Part shown: piece by piece, positions 40,505-49,918 of the stretch
Layout of the letters: each line of letters begins with the position of its first letter
Numbering within the stretch: the first letter of the stretch is position 1
DNA from: Picosynechococcus sp. PCC 7002
Lineage (GTDB): Bacteria > Cyanobacteriota > Cyanobacteriia > Cyanobacteriales > MRBY01
Direction of reading: 5' to 3'
Length of the DNA stretch: 64,000 nt
Assembly: GCF_963860125.1 (NCBI RefSeq)
Contig: NZ_CAWLFA010000001.1
Span: forward strand, 2,914,001-2,978,000
Program-made: the position numbers and the translations under genes
The notes under the pieces: generated by a model
Database searches by the model: none
What the model saw: only the letters and a program-made list of their open reading frames with translations
What the model was told of the DNA's origin: nothing

Positions 40505-41695
40505 GTGGTTACCAGTGCCTATCTCCATCTCCCCTTCTGTTTACGCCGTTGTTTCTACTGTGATTTTCCGATTACGGTGACGGGGGAAAAACAAACTGCG
40601 GGGATTCGCACCCAGATGGAGGAATACGGGGAGTGGCTCTGTCGGGAAATCCGCGCAACACCGATCCTGGGGGGCGAGTTAAAGACGGTGTTCTTTGGAG
40701 GTGGCACACCCTCTTTATTTCCAGTGGATCTCTTGGAAAAAGTTTTAAGAACCCTTGATCAGCGATTTGGCATTGCCCAGTCAGCAGAAATTTCCCTGGA
40801 GATCGACCCAGGCACTTTTTCTTTAGAACAACTGATCCGGTACAAAAATATTGGTATTTCTCGCCTAAGCCTTGGGGTACAAGCTTTTCAGGATAATTTG
40901 CTGGCAAACTGTGGGCGATCGCACAGGGTAATAAATATATTTACTGCGTGTGATCACCTGGAGCGATCGCAGATCCCCTGGAGTTTGGATCTGATCTCTG
41001 GATTGCCAGATCAAACCCGCGACGATTGGCAGGCTTCCCTTGATCAGGCGATCGCCCTCAACCCCCACCATATTTCTTGCTATGACCTGGTGATCGAACC
41101 CCAAACCCCTTTTGGTAAACAATACGAACCCGGTGAAGGCCCGCTCCCTTCCGATGAAAATACTGCTGCCATGTATCGCCTCGCCAGTGAAATCCTCCGG
41201 CAGGCGGGCTATGACCACTACGAAATATCCAACTACGCCAAGCCTGGATATCAATGTCGCCACAATCGCGTGTATTGGGAAAATCGTCCTTACTACGGTT
41301 TTGGCATGGGGGCCGCCAGTTTCACCCAAAATCAGCGCTTTTCTCGGCCCCGCACCCGCGCCGAATATTACACCTGGGTTGAACAATACGAACAAAATAA
41401 TGGTGTTTTAGACGTGGCGGTCTTAACAAAAGGCGATCGCCTCCTTGAAACCTTGATGTTGGGTCTTCGTTTAACGGAAGGTCTAGATTTATCCCAACTG
41501 ATCACAGAATTTGGCCAAAGCAATGTGGATCAGATTCTAGAAATCATAAAACCCGCTTTCCAGAAAGGCTGGGCTCTCCTTTCCCCCACAACGCCACCAC
41601 GTCTTGCCCTCAGCGATCCAGAAGGATTACTGTTCTCCAACACCATTCTCGCGGAACTTTTCCACCACCTCGACCCAGAAAACCCCGTAGAATAA
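40505..41695 (+). CDS. hemW: Radical SAM protein HemW (heme chaperone, HemN-like)
   Basis: 396 residues from a GTG start. The radical SAM motif CLRRCFYCDF (C-x3-C-x2-C) is at residues 12-21, followed by FFGGGTPSLF, IDPGTFS, RLSLGVQAF and LISGLPDQT, then the HemW C-terminal segment (MLGLRLTEGLDL). HemW-type proteins lack the extra residue pattern of true coproporphyrinogen oxidase and bind heme; the exact role is set by family only. The next gene (GDP-fucose synthase) starts 30 bp downstream and may be cotranscribed. Confidence 0.88.
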   Translation: MVTSAYLHLPFCLRRCFYCDFPITVTGEKQTAGIRTQMEEYGEWLCREIRATPILGGELKTVFFGGGTPSLFPVDLLEKVLRTLDQRFGIAQSAEISLEIDPGTFSLEQLIRYKNIGISRLSLGVQAFQDNLLANCGRSHRVINIFTACDHLERSQIPWSLDLISGLPDQTRDDWQASLDQAIALNPHHISCYDLVIEPQTPFGKQYEPGEGPLPSDENTAAMYRLASEILRQAGYDHYEISNYAKPGYQCRHNRVYWENRPYYGFGMGAASFTQNQRFSRPRTRAEYYTWVEQYEQNNGVLDVAVLTKGDRLLETLMLGLRLTEGLDLSQLITEFGQSNVDQILEIIKPAFQKGWALLSPTTPPRLALSDPEGLLFSNTILAELFHHLDPENPVE

Positions 41696-41725
41696 TCACG
41701 CCTTTCCCTTTCTCTTTCCCTACCC

Positions 41726-42664
41726 ATGATTGATCTTTCCCAGAAAAAAATCCTTGTCACTGGCGGCGCTGGCTTCCTCGGCCAACAGGTAATTCACCAA
41801 TTGATCCAAGCCGGTGCTCAACCGGGAAATATTACCGTCCCCCGTTCTTCCAGTTGTGATCTGCGTCGTCTCGAAGCCTGTCAGCAAGCAGTCCAAGGTC
41901 AGGATATCGTCATTCACCTGGCGGCCCACGTGGGGGGGATTGGCCTCAACCGCGAGAAACCCGCTGAACTTTTTTATGACAATTTAATGATGGGTACTCA
42001 ATTGATTCACAGTGCCTACGAAGCGGGGGTCGAAAAATTTGTCTGTGTCGGGACGATTTGCGCTTACCCGAAATTTACCCCTGTACCTTTCAAAGAAGAA
42101 AATCTTTGGGCAGGCTATCCCGAAGAAACCAATGCCCCCTACGGCATCGCCAAAAAAGCGCTCCTTGTGCAACTAGAAGCCTACCGCCTGCAATACGGCT
42201 TTAATGGTATTTATCTACTCCCGGTAAACCTCTACGGCCCTGGGGATAACTTCAAACCGGAAAGCTCCCACGTGATCCCCGCTTTAATCCGTAAAGTCTA
42301 CGAAGCGCAACGGGATGGTGTTAAACAGCTCAAGGTTTGGGGGGATGGCAGCCCGACCCGGGAATTTCTCCACGCAACGGATGCGGCCCAGGGCATCGTT
42401 TTAGCAACGCAAAAATATAATGAGGCAGCCCCCATCAACCTCGGAACCAATACAGAAATTTCCATTAAAGATTTAGTGGAATTAATTTGTGAACTGATGG
42501 CCTTTGACGGAGAGATTATCTGGGAAGCGGATAAACCCAATGGACAACCCCGCCGTTGCCTAGATACCCAGAAAGCCAAGGAAAAATTTGGTTTCGAGGC
42601 GGCGATTGGTTTACGGCAGGGTTTACAGGAGACTATTGATTGGTATTGCCAGAACCCGGAATAG
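41726..42664 (+). CDS. fcl: GDP-L-fucose synthase
   Basis: 312 residues. A short-chain dehydrogenase/epimerase that converts GDP-4-keto-6-deoxymannose to GDP-L-fucose for surface polysaccharide synthesis. Seen: N-terminal Rossmann TGGAGFLGQQV (residues 13-23), LAAHVGGIGLN, SAYEAGVEKFVCVGTICAYP, the catalytic YGIAKKALL (Tyr-x3-Lys), LLPVNLYGPGDNF, and SPTREFLHATDAA. The partner dehydratase gmd is not in the window. It is 30 bp after hemW, same strand. Confidence 0.93.
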   Translation: MIDLSQKKILVTGGAGFLGQQVIHQLIQAGAQPGNITVPRSSSCDLRRLEACQQAVQGQDIVIHLAAHVGGIGLNREKPAELFYDNLMMGTQLIHSAYEAGVEKFVCVGTICAYPKFTPVPFKEENLWAGYPEETNAPYGIAKKALLVQLEAYRLQYGFNGIYLLPVNLYGPGDNFKPESSHVIPALIRKVYEAQRDGVKQLKVWGDGSPTREFLHATDAAQGIVLATQKYNEAAPINLGTNTEISIKDLVELICELMAFDGEIIWEADKPNGQPRRCLDTQKAKEKFGFEAAIGLRQGLQETIDWYCQNPE

Positions 42665-42688
42665 ATATTTCCCTTTGGGGACAACAAT

Positions 42689-43591
42689 CTAGGGATTGGC
42701 CGCGTTTTGTAGATCGGTAACGGTGGGTTGTTTTAGCTTACTGGCTAATCCCATACGCTCCAGGAGACGAATAAAAGAATAGGTAAAGTCCGGTAGGTAT
42801 TTCACCTTACCTTTTTGAATTGTGATTCCGTGGCGTACCGACCAACCAAAGGCATGGTGCAGATTGTGCCAACCTTCCCCAAGGGCAAGGACGGCAACCC
42901 AACTATTATTACGACTGTGATCGGTGGTTTGGAAAGGGCGATCGCCCCATTTGTGACAAACGGAATTCACGAAAGCGACACCATGGAACAGGAGGGTGGT
43001 GCTGATAAAAAATGCGGCCAGATATTCCAGGCCGCCGACCCCATAGGACAATGCGCCTAGGGCAATGAGGGGTACAAAATGGAAGCGATCAATCAGTTTC
43101 AGGATTGGATCTCGCTCAATGTCAGCGGGCAATTTTTTCGGGAAGGTATTGGGAGAAATGAGCCAGCGGTAATGGGCCCACCAAAACCCCTCCTTAGAGC
43201 TGTGGGGATCGCCTGGGTGATCGCTAAACCGATGGTGATCTTCGTGGTGGGCTTTCCACCAACTCGGCCCCATTTGCCCCGCCGAGGCAGTAATAAAACT
43301 GCCAATCCATTTCACCCAGGGGGAAGCTTGGTAGGCTTTGTGGGTCAGGAGACGGTGGTAGATGGCAGTGGTGCCGAGCATTCTCAGCCAGTACCAAAAC
43401 ACAATCCAAAGGACAGCCCCCCAACTGAGGCCTGTGAAAAAGGCGATCGCCATGCCGAGATGACAAAGAATAATCCAGACTGGGCCAGTGGCATAACTGA
43501 GGCGAGTCAGTCGAGAATAGTTGCGGGGACGGGGATTAGGTTGTGGTGGTGTAGAGGGAATCGGGTCAAGAACGTTGCTGTAATGCGTCAA
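42689..43591 (-). CDS. Acyl-lipid/acyl-CoA desaturase (delta-9 class)
   Basis: 300 residues. Membrane di-iron desaturase with three His boxes: HRLLTH (about 81), HHEDHHRFSD (about 117) and EGWHNLHHAFGWSV (about 260). Hydrophobic segments flank them (ILCHLGMAIAFFTGLSWGAV, AAFFISTTLLFHGVAFVNSV). Such enzymes put the first double bond in membrane fatty acids; PCC 7002-type strains have several paralogues (DesC, DesE-like), and I cannot tell which this is. It is cytoplasmic or thylakoid membrane bound. It converges with fcl with 24 bp between stops. Confidence 0.88.
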   Translation of the reverse strand: MTHYSNVLDPIPSTPPQPNPRPRNYSRLTRLSYATGPVWIILCHLGMAIAFFTGLSWGAVLWIVFWYWLRMLGTTAIYHRLLTHKAYQASPWVKWIGSFITASAGQMGPSWWKAHHEDHHRFSDHPGDPHSSKEGFWWAHYRWLISPNTFPKKLPADIERDPILKLIDRFHFVPLIALGALSYGVGGLEYLAAFFISTTLLFHGVAFVNSVCHKWGDRPFQTTDHSRNNSWVAVLALGEGWHNLHHAFGWSVRHGITIQKGKVKYLPDFTYSFIRLLERMGLASKLKQPTVTDLQNAANP

Positions 43592-43683
43592 AATGCTTTC
43601 CTAACGAGTTGAGAATATCTTCTATGAAACCGCGTTTTTACATAACTTTACAACTCGTGAGTCCCGAATCCCTTGCGGTCGGG

Positions 43684-44352
43684 TCAAATAAATTCGGAAA
43701 TGTCTTCGTCACAGTCATCGGCTAAATAGGATAAGGAACGGAAGCGGAGGCCGACCAATTGTTCATAGAGGGGGTTTAATTTGCACATTGGTGGGATATG
43801 GACAATTTTTTTGCCAAATAGCTTGATATCGCGCTCAAAGGGGCATTGGGGCGGCACCATTTTGCAGATGAAGCGGGCCACACGGGGATCGTCAATGTCC
43901 ATGCCATCGAGCCAGTTGCGGATTGGTTTAAGGGCGTCAAGGTGAACTTCTGGTTGGGGGGTTTCGGTGGTGACAGTTTCTGGGTCGTAGAGGGTTTTTT
44001 CAAGGTTATGGAGGGCGCTGAGATCTACCCCAAGGGCTTTCCCAAAGGCTTTGATTTGATCGGCTTCAACGATGGAATAGACCCCATCGGCGATCGCCAT
44101 CATTACCGCTGTCCGGAGAAAATTTTCGCGGATATTTGGCTCTTCTCCGAGGTCAGTCGCCAGTTCTTCACCCGTAATCGGTTCTAAGTCCCCTAGACTG
44201 CTGTGGGGGGCGAGTTCGTCCTGGGTCAGTCGCGTAATGAGCTCTTGCTCTTCGGCATCAAAATGACCGTCGGCCCAGGCAATGGTCAATAGTCCCCTTA
44301 GCCAAGCCGTGATTTGGCGATCGCTGTAGACAGTTGTGCTCGCAGAACTCAT
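43684..44352 (-). CDS. TerB-like protein with Mo-nitrogenase C-terminal type domain
   Basis: 222 residues from the Met at 44352. The N-terminal part (about 10-130) is a TerB-like helical domain: LRGLLTIAWADGHFDAEEQE and MMAIADGVYSIVEADQIKAF, two similar acidic helix pairs. The C-terminal ~90 residues (MVPPQCPFERDIKLFGKKIV then HIPPMCKLNPLYEQLVGLRF) match a domain named for its appearance in 'Mo-dependent nitrogenase' annotated cyanobacterial proteins. There are no nitrogenase genes here, so that name should not be taken as function. Confidence 0.75.
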   Translation of the reverse strand: MSSASTTVYSDRQITAWLRGLLTIAWADGHFDAEEQELITRLTQDELAPHSSLGDLEPITGEELATDLGEEPNIRENFLRTAVMMAIADGVYSIVEADQIKAFGKALGVDLSALHNLEKTLYDPETVTTETPQPEVHLDALKPIRNWLDGMDIDDPRVARFICKMVPPQCPFERDIKLFGKKIVHIPPMCKLNPLYEQLVGLRFRSLSYLADDCDEDISEFI

Positions 44353-44571
44353 AGCTGTTTTAAAAATCTGTAACTCTTTCCCCATTGTAGGCAAGAAATC
44401 AAGAAGCCATAGAAAATACAGTGAAATTAATCCATACCCCAACAAGATTAAGATCTAATTATCAATTTTTCGGGCTGCTTTAACTAAATTAATGAGGCAA
44501 AATCGACGTTATTTATTGATTTTTAATAAGCTAATTTTCTAAACACTTTTTTGTGATTCACAGAATATTTT

Positions 44572-45690
44572 CTAAGTATTTGTTGGGGGGAGATCAAAAC
44601 CAAAAGTAAAGCAAAATTTAGCCCCTTGGTTAACCCGTGTTTCGGCCCAGATTTGTCCCCGATGCACTTCGATAATACGCCTAACAATTGCTAAACCAAC
44701 TCCCGTTCCTTCAAATTCAGATTGGGTGTGGAGTCGCTTAAATGGCAAAAAAATCTCTTCTAGATGTTCTGCGGTAAAACCAACACCATTATCTTCTAGG
44801 CAGTAGGTTTGAGAATCAATTTTATAAAATTTTATTTGAGGATTTTTGACCTTGCTGGTGTATTTCCAGGCATTTTCAAATAGGTTTTCAAAGGCCATCT
44901 TAAGGAGCGGGCGATCGCCTAGGATAATCACATCCGGTTCGATTTTAATTTCTATGGCTCGGTCAGGGGTTTCACCTTGGAGATCCTGAATAATTTCTGT
45001 GGCAATTTCACTTAAATTAATCCTCTCAAGGGTTAATTGCTTTTCTTTAATTTCTGCAAGGCGCATCAAGTCAGAGATGATATGATTCATTTCCTTAGCA
45101 GAATTCGCAATAATCTCTAACGTCTCTAAGGTCTCTTCGTCAAAGGTATCAACATCACCTAAGAGCAAGTCACAAAACCCTAACAATTTCGTTAATGGCC
45201 GCCGTAAATCATGGGAAACCATATAGTTAAAGGATTTTAGATCTTGGTTGATCTGGGCTAACTGGTTATTTTTTTCTTCAAGCTCCTGGGCATTACGCAA
45301 AATCTTAAGTTGATTTTCAACGCGCACAAGCACCTCATACATATCAAAGGGCTTATTGATATAGTCAACGCCCCCTAAGGAAAAAGCCTTCACCTTATCG
45401 AAAACATCATTTAAAGCACTGATGAAAATAATGGGAATTTTGGCGGTGTCTGGATTAGCCTTTAGCCGTTGGCAAACGCCATAACCATCTAAGATGGGCA
45501 TTTTAATATCCAGCAGGATCAAATCAGGGGGATCCGCTGCCACTGCTTTGAGGGCTTGTTTACCATTGATCACCTGTCGCACTTCGTGGCCCTTTTCAAC
45601 CAAAATTTCTGAAAGAAGTTGTAGGTTTTCAGGAACATCATCAACAATTAAAATATCGCCTCGGTGCTGCAGATAAGAATCTTGAATCAT
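44572..45690 (-). CDS. Response regulator-histidine kinase fusion
   Basis: 372 residues from Met at 45690 (a frame-extended Met lies at 45708). The receiver domain comes first (about 13-130) with ILIVDDVPENLQLL and the phospho-Asp in LILLDIKMPILDGYG. A short coiled-coil follows, then HisKA (MVSHDLRRPLTKLLGF, phospho-His about 165) and HATPase (FENLFENAWKYTSKVK, DNGVGF, GTGVGLAIVRRI). All catalytic motifs are present. The receiver-first order suggests that it is switched by an upstream kinase. Neither a partner nor an output regulator is adjacent. Confidence 0.92.
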   Translation of the reverse strand: MIQDSYLQHRGDILIVDDVPENLQLLSEILVEKGHEVRQVINGKQALKAVAADPPDLILLDIKMPILDGYGVCQRLKANPDTAKIPIIFISALNDVFDKVKAFSLGGVDYINKPFDMYEVLVRVENQLKILRNAQELEEKNNQLAQINQDLKSFNYMVSHDLRRPLTKLLGFCDLLLGDVDTFDEETLETLEIIANSAKEMNHIISDLMRLAEIKEKQLTLERINLSEIATEIIQDLQGETPDRAIEIKIEPDVIILGDRPLLKMAFENLFENAWKYTSKVKNPQIKFYKIDSQTYCLEDNGVGFTAEHLEEIFLPFKRLHTQSEFEGTGVGLAIVRRIIEVHRGQIWAETRVNQGAKFCFTFGFDLPPTNT

Positions 45691-45892
45691 AATGCTTAAG
45701 TTCACCACATTGGCTTTGGAATTACCCCTGACAGGATGACATTGAAATGATGAGAATTACGCGCGTTAAAACATTGGTTTAGCTTAAACCCTAGTTTTCT
45801 TTTATTATTCCATTAATTTTTTTAGAAAAATGTAAAGAGTTCAAAAAGTATGCCATCCGGCTTTCATGATGCTTATTCTGATGATACAAACG

Positions 45893-47509
45893 TTAAAATT
45901 CTGGGGCGCTCTGGATTGTGTGTGGGTTTTTGGTTTCGGGGTGCATAAAAGTTAAGGCTGTGGCCTGGAGATGTAGACGGGGGGCGGCCCGGTTACCATA
46001 GAGGCGATCGCCAAGGATCGGATTGTTTAGCCCGTTGGGGTGGGCGCAATGGACCCGGAGTTGGTGGGTGCGGCCTGTAATTGGCTTGAGTTTGAGGCGA
46101 TGGGAATCTAATTTAACGAAATAGGTTTCGCTGGGTTTGCCCCGTTGCGCATCTACTTTTTGCCGGGGGCGATCGCCAGGGTCTGCCCAGAGGGGAAGGG
46201 TAATCATTCCTTCTGGACGCTGAATTTTTTCCTCTAGGAGAGCTTCGTATTCCTTATGAATTTTGCGGCGGCGAAACTGGGTTTGCAGATCCTGTTGGGT
46301 TTCAGCATTTTTGGCAAATAAAAGAATTCCGGACGTATCTTGGTCGAGGCGATGGACAAGGAAAATATCTTGATAATCGCGGCGCAATCGGGAAAATGCA
46401 CTGTCATAGGTCTGGCTACTACGGCCTGGAATCGAGGGGAGACCAGCGGGTTTGTGGATGGCGATTAGGCTGTGGTCTTCGTAGATGATTTCTAGGGGAA
46501 TTTCTGGGATTGTCAAAATATCTTGAAAAGACTTTCCCCCTAAGCCCGAAAGTAAAAAGCCGAGGATCGGTTGGCAACGCTCTTCACAAGCTAAATAAAA
46601 TTCGCCTACTTGTTTGTCAGGGCTGTTTTTACCCCACCAAAACTCCGCCATGGCCAAGGGTTTAAGGTTCTGTTTCGCAGCGTAGTTTAGGAGTTTGGGC
46701 GCACAACAATCGCCGGTGCCGGTGGGTAAACCAGTGGGAAATAAATCGGCGATCGCCTTTGATTCTCCTTGAAAATTTTTGAGGTGATAGACCTGGTGCA
46801 TCCGTTTTTGGAGGGTGCGCGACAGGGTTTTGCGGCGCTGGCGGAGGCTTTGTAAGTCTTGATCAGCTTGGTGAATCATCGCAGCGAGGGAGTCGATTTC
46901 TTGATCCCTGGCCTGTTTGAGATCGCGTTTGTGGTTGCTTTCCTGGCGACTTTCTTCTTCAAGGGCGGCGATCGCTTGCGCTAATTCGGCTCCCGTTAAA
47001 TGATTCTGGTAAACCCCGCGTTTTTGGCGGCGTACCTGTTTTTTCTGGCGACGCTCTTGATTAAACTGCGCGATTTTTGTTTGCCATTGTTGCTGCAACG
47101 TTTGGTAAGTTTTTCGTTCTGGTAGGGTTTCTAGGCGTTGGATTTCCCGGCGAATCTGGCGTAACTGGGCGAGAATTTCTTGCTCTTCTAAAATCAGGCG
47201 ATCGCCCCCATCCATCGGCGGCACCCAACCGGGGAGGACTTTTCCGCCTTTAAGCAGTCCCGAAAATGCCTTGAGAAATACCCGTTGCCCGGTGGCCGTT
47301 TCTGCTAGCAATACCCCGTACATTTTCCCTTCCCAATTGAAATCCGGATTTTCCCTCAGTTCCGCCATTAATTCACAGGCGATCGCCTCAGCATTTTTGG
47401 TGCGGGGGAGACGACAAAGTTGTTTGGTAGCCGGACAAACCCCCTTATACCAAGCAGTGACAACATCGGCTTCAAATTGCGGTTGGTAGGGGAATAGGGG
47501 CGAAGACAT
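45893..47509 (-). CDS. RluA-family pseudouridine synthase with long N-terminal extension
   Basis: 538 residues. The catalytic domain is C-terminal (about 340-530): IAIHKPAGLPSIPG, FLVHRLDQDTSGILLFAKN with the catalytic Asp in HRLDQDTSG, and GRTHQLRVHCAHPNGLNNPI. The N-terminal 330 residues hold a conserved opening (VVTAWYKGVCPATKQLCRLP) and a long charged coiled-coil (about 125-245: RREIQRLETLPERKTYQTLQ to RRKTLSRTLQKRMHQVYHL). Known RluA proteins are half this length; similar extended forms exist in some cyanobacteria and Bacteroidetes. Substrate RNA unknown. Confidence 0.88.
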   Translation of the reverse strand: MSSPLFPYQPQFEADVVTAWYKGVCPATKQLCRLPRTKNAEAIACELMAELRENPDFNWEGKMYGVLLAETATGQRVFLKAFSGLLKGGKVLPGWVPPMDGGDRLILEEQEILAQLRQIRREIQRLETLPERKTYQTLQQQWQTKIAQFNQERRQKKQVRRQKRGVYQNHLTGAELAQAIAALEEESRQESNHKRDLKQARDQEIDSLAAMIHQADQDLQSLRQRRKTLSRTLQKRMHQVYHLKNFQGESKAIADLFPTGLPTGTGDCCAPKLLNYAAKQNLKPLAMAEFWWGKNSPDKQVGEFYLACEERCQPILGFLLSGLGGKSFQDILTIPEIPLEIIYEDHSLIAIHKPAGLPSIPGRSSQTYDSAFSRLRRDYQDIFLVHRLDQDTSGILLFAKNAETQQDLQTQFRRRKIHKEYEALLEEKIQRPEGMITLPLWADPGDRPRQKVDAQRGKPSETYFVKLDSHRLKLKPITGRTHQLRVHCAHPNGLNNPILGDRLYGNRAAPRLHLQATALTFMHPETKNPHTIQSAPEF

Positions 47510-47585
47510 TACAATCCAGCGATCATTTTTTGTAAATGTAAGCCTTTTATTTTAGGCGCGAGCACTCCGTTTGTCTGCTGGTGAC

Positions 47586-48032
47586 CTATGCTGTGGCCAA
47601 TAGTTGACGCAAACAGAAAATGGATTTACTGGCCTCAAATTTAAATGCGACTGTGAGCAGAACGTAACCAAAAATAAATACACCCACAGGAATGAAGCCA
47701 ACTAAAAAAATAGATAATCCCCAGAAATGAAAAGCGGCGATCGCCAGTAGTACAGAAGCAAAACCCAGCCAGCCAACCATGAAACAAAGTATTAAAATAT
47801 GCGGGGCCATTGTCACTTTAATAACCGTTCCTTCCCTTGTGGCCTTGATTTGACCTTTCATGATCGGCAAAAAAGAATTTGTGTAATGAATTACACGTCG
47901 AATTTCAAAAGTTTTTTGGCTGACGGTACCTCGAACAATGCGATTTTGAATGGCATCGGCTAATCTTTGTCGTACTGCTGCTGGTTGAAGATGTGTTTTG
48001 AGAATTAACTGAGTAAAAGGGCGAAAAGTCAT
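47586..48032 (-). CDS. Small membrane protein, unknown function
   Basis: 148 residues. Two hydrophobic segments at about 80-105 (ILILCFMVGWLGFASVLLAI) and 108-132 (FWGLSIFLVGFIPVGVFIFG) follow a soluble N-terminal part with beta-like alternation (RRVIHYTNSFLPIMKGQIKA). I do not recognise it. It lies downstream of the phosphodiesterase gene on the same strand (26 bp) and may be cotranscribed. Confidence 0.6.
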   Translation of the reverse strand: MTFRPFTQLILKTHLQPAAVRQRLADAIQNRIVRGTVSQKTFEIRRVIHYTNSFLPIMKGQIKATREGTVIKVTMAPHILILCFMVGWLGFASVLLAIAAFHFWGLSIFLVGFIPVGVFIFGYVLLTVAFKFEASKSIFCLRQLLATA

Positions 48033-48058
48033 CGTTTAGTTTGGTCTTTGTTGCGTCT

Positions 48059-48946
48059 TTAGAATACTTCGCCGCCGTCTAGGAGCTGAGCCATTGGTTG
48101 CGGTTGCTGCTGGAGATGCTGCTGGAGGTGACGGGGATGATCAGTAATGAAATAATCAATGTTTTGTTCTACAAGGCGATCAATCTGGGCTAATTCTTGG
48201 GCCAATTTTTTCGGGTTTTGACTTTTATGGGGCGGTGAAAAGATTGTCCAAGCGCCGACGGCTAATTGGTGTTGATGGAGTCGCTGAATGGTTTGTTTTT
48301 TAAATAGATTAACGTTAAGACTGACTAAGCTGGCATCGAGGATTTTTTCTAAAATGTGGCTTTCGGTAAATTTGCGAATGAAGAAATTTTTGGTCACCAA
48401 AGGCGAGTAGAGAATACCTGTTTCAATGGGGTGATGGGTGAGCTTCAGCCAGATCAAAGCCCAAATACTAAAGGAGGTAACAAATGCTTCCTGTTGCAGC
48501 CCCATTTTTTCGATCAATTGGGCGACGGCAATGCCTGTTTTCCGTTGCTGGAGGTTGAGGCGGGGGGCTTTCATCTCGATATTGATTAACAATTTGCCCC
48601 GCAGTTCGCTCAACACATCTTCAAGGAGAGGAATTTTTTCGGGTTGGGGATAGGTGTAGATTTGTTTGCCGATTTTGAGGGAATCTTTAATGCGCAGGGT
48701 TTGGATCTCTGGCCAGGTCATTTCAGTAATTTTCCCCGTGACCCCCGTCAGCCGTTTGGTATAGAGGTCATGGAAAACCACCAATTTGCCATCCTTTGTG
48801 AGGAAAGTATCGAGTTCAACGCCGTCTAAACCCAAGGCGATCGCCTTTTGGAAACCCGCCATGGTATTTTCTTGGTGATCGGTCACAACCCCTCGATGAC
48901 CCAAGATTAGGGGATGTGCGGACGGCTGAAAAAATCTCGATTGCAT
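48059..48946 (-). CDS. Glycerophosphodiester phosphodiesterase
   Basis: 295 residues, a TIM-barrel GDPD. Seen: LILGHRGVVTDHQENTMAGF with the first catalytic His, GVELDTFLTKDGKLVVFHD with the metal-ligand Glu/Asp and second catalytic His, and INIEMKAP. There is no signal peptide, so it acts in the cytoplasm. It releases glycerol-3-phosphate from glycerophosphodiesters. Physical closeness to the glucosylglycerol locus (2-3 kb away) is suggestive, as that pathway uses glycerol-3-phosphate, but they are not in one operon. Confidence 0.9.
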   Translation of the reverse strand: MQSRFFQPSAHPLILGHRGVVTDHQENTMAGFQKAIALGLDGVELDTFLTKDGKLVVFHDLYTKRLTGVTGKITEMTWPEIQTLRIKDSLKIGKQIYTYPQPEKIPLLEDVLSELRGKLLINIEMKAPRLNLQQRKTGIAVAQLIEKMGLQQEAFVTSFSIWALIWLKLTHHPIETGILYSPLVTKNFFIRKFTESHILEKILDASLVSLNVNLFKKQTIQRLHQHQLAVGAWTIFSPPHKSQNPKKLAQELAQIDRLVEQNIDYFITDHPRHLQQHLQQQPQPMAQLLDGGEVF

Positions 48947-49043
48947 CGCGGAAAAATCCTCTAATCACTTCTCCCACGGTAAAAAGTAACAGCGCGACAG
49001 GGCATAATGGGGACAGTAAACTTTACAAACAGTTACAAATTCC

Positions 49044-49898
49044 ATGACATCTGCGGCGGTTTCCCTCGATAAAGTCACCAAGGTTTTTAGTAAAGTCCCG
49101 GTGGTCAATGAGCTTTCCTTTGCGATTCAAGCTGGGGAAATGTACGGTTTGTTGGGGCCAAACGGGGCGGGGAAATCCACCACGATTCGGATGTTGATCA
49201 CCCTCACCGAACCCACAAGCGGCAAAATTTCCATTGCTGGGGAAGATGTGATGCAAAATCGCGCCCATGCCAAACGCAATATCGGCGTGGTGTTGCAACA
49301 GATGAGTGTGGATGTGGATCTCACTGTTTGGGAAAACTTGGAATTCCATGGCCGCCTGCACCATATTCCCAATCCCCGTCGGCAACGGTTAATTCGCCAG
49401 TCTTTAGAATATGTGGAACTGAGCGATCGCCGCGATGCTCTGGTGAAAACCCTATCGGGGGGGATGAAACGCCGCGTCCAGATTGCCCGTGCTCTGTTGC
49501 ATGAACCCAAAATTCTCTTTCTCGATGAACCCACCGTTGGCCTGGATCCCCAAACCCGCCGTCGTCTCTGGGAAATCATTCGTGACCTCAACAAAAATGG
49601 CATGACGATTCTCCTCACCACCCACTACATGGAGGAAGCTGCTACCCTCTGCGATCGCATTGGCATTATGGAAGCGGGCCGCCTGATCGATGAGGGCACC
49701 TTCGAGGAACTCCAGGCAAAACATGGCAAAGGTTTAGTCGTCAAACAAAAAGGCGATCGCTGGGAATACAAATTTTTCCCGACCCTCCAAGAGGCAGAAC
49801 ATTATCTCGACAACTTGCCCGATAAAACCAGCATGATGGTGCGGGAATCCAACCTCGAAGATATTTTCGTCGAACTCACCGGGCGGCAGTTGGACTAA
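49044..49898 (+). CDS. ABC-2 type transporter ATP-binding protein
   Basis: 284 residues. Walker A GPNGAGKSTTI (about 39-49), Q-loop VVLQQMSVDVDLT, signature LSGGMKRRVQIARAL (about 140), Walker B ILFLDEPTVGLDPQT, and switch His in LLTTHYMEEA. The C-terminal ~60 residues resemble export ATPases of the DrrA/YadG group (IFVELTGRQL ending). The matching membrane permease gene, usually directly downstream, is absent: the next gene is on the other strand. The partner must be elsewhere. Confidence 0.9.
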   Translation: MTSAAVSLDKVTKVFSKVPVVNELSFAIQAGEMYGLLGPNGAGKSTTIRMLITLTEPTSGKISIAGEDVMQNRAHAKRNIGVVLQQMSVDVDLTVWENLEFHGRLHHIPNPRRQRLIRQSLEYVELSDRRDALVKTLSGGMKRRVQIARALLHEPKILFLDEPTVGLDPQTRRRLWEIIRDLNKNGMTILLTTHYMEEAATLCDRIGIMEAGRLIDEGTFEELQAKHGKGLVVKQKGDRWEYKFFPTLQEAEHYLDNLPDKTSMMVRESNLEDIFVELTGRQLD

Positions 49899-49918
49899 GT
49901 TTTGGACGAAATCAACGC

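Noticed and set aside
43684..44352. Nitrogenase-related function suggested by the C-terminal domain name
   Set aside because: No nif genes are nearby, the residues of nitrogenase subunits are absent, and the domain name is an annotation artefact.
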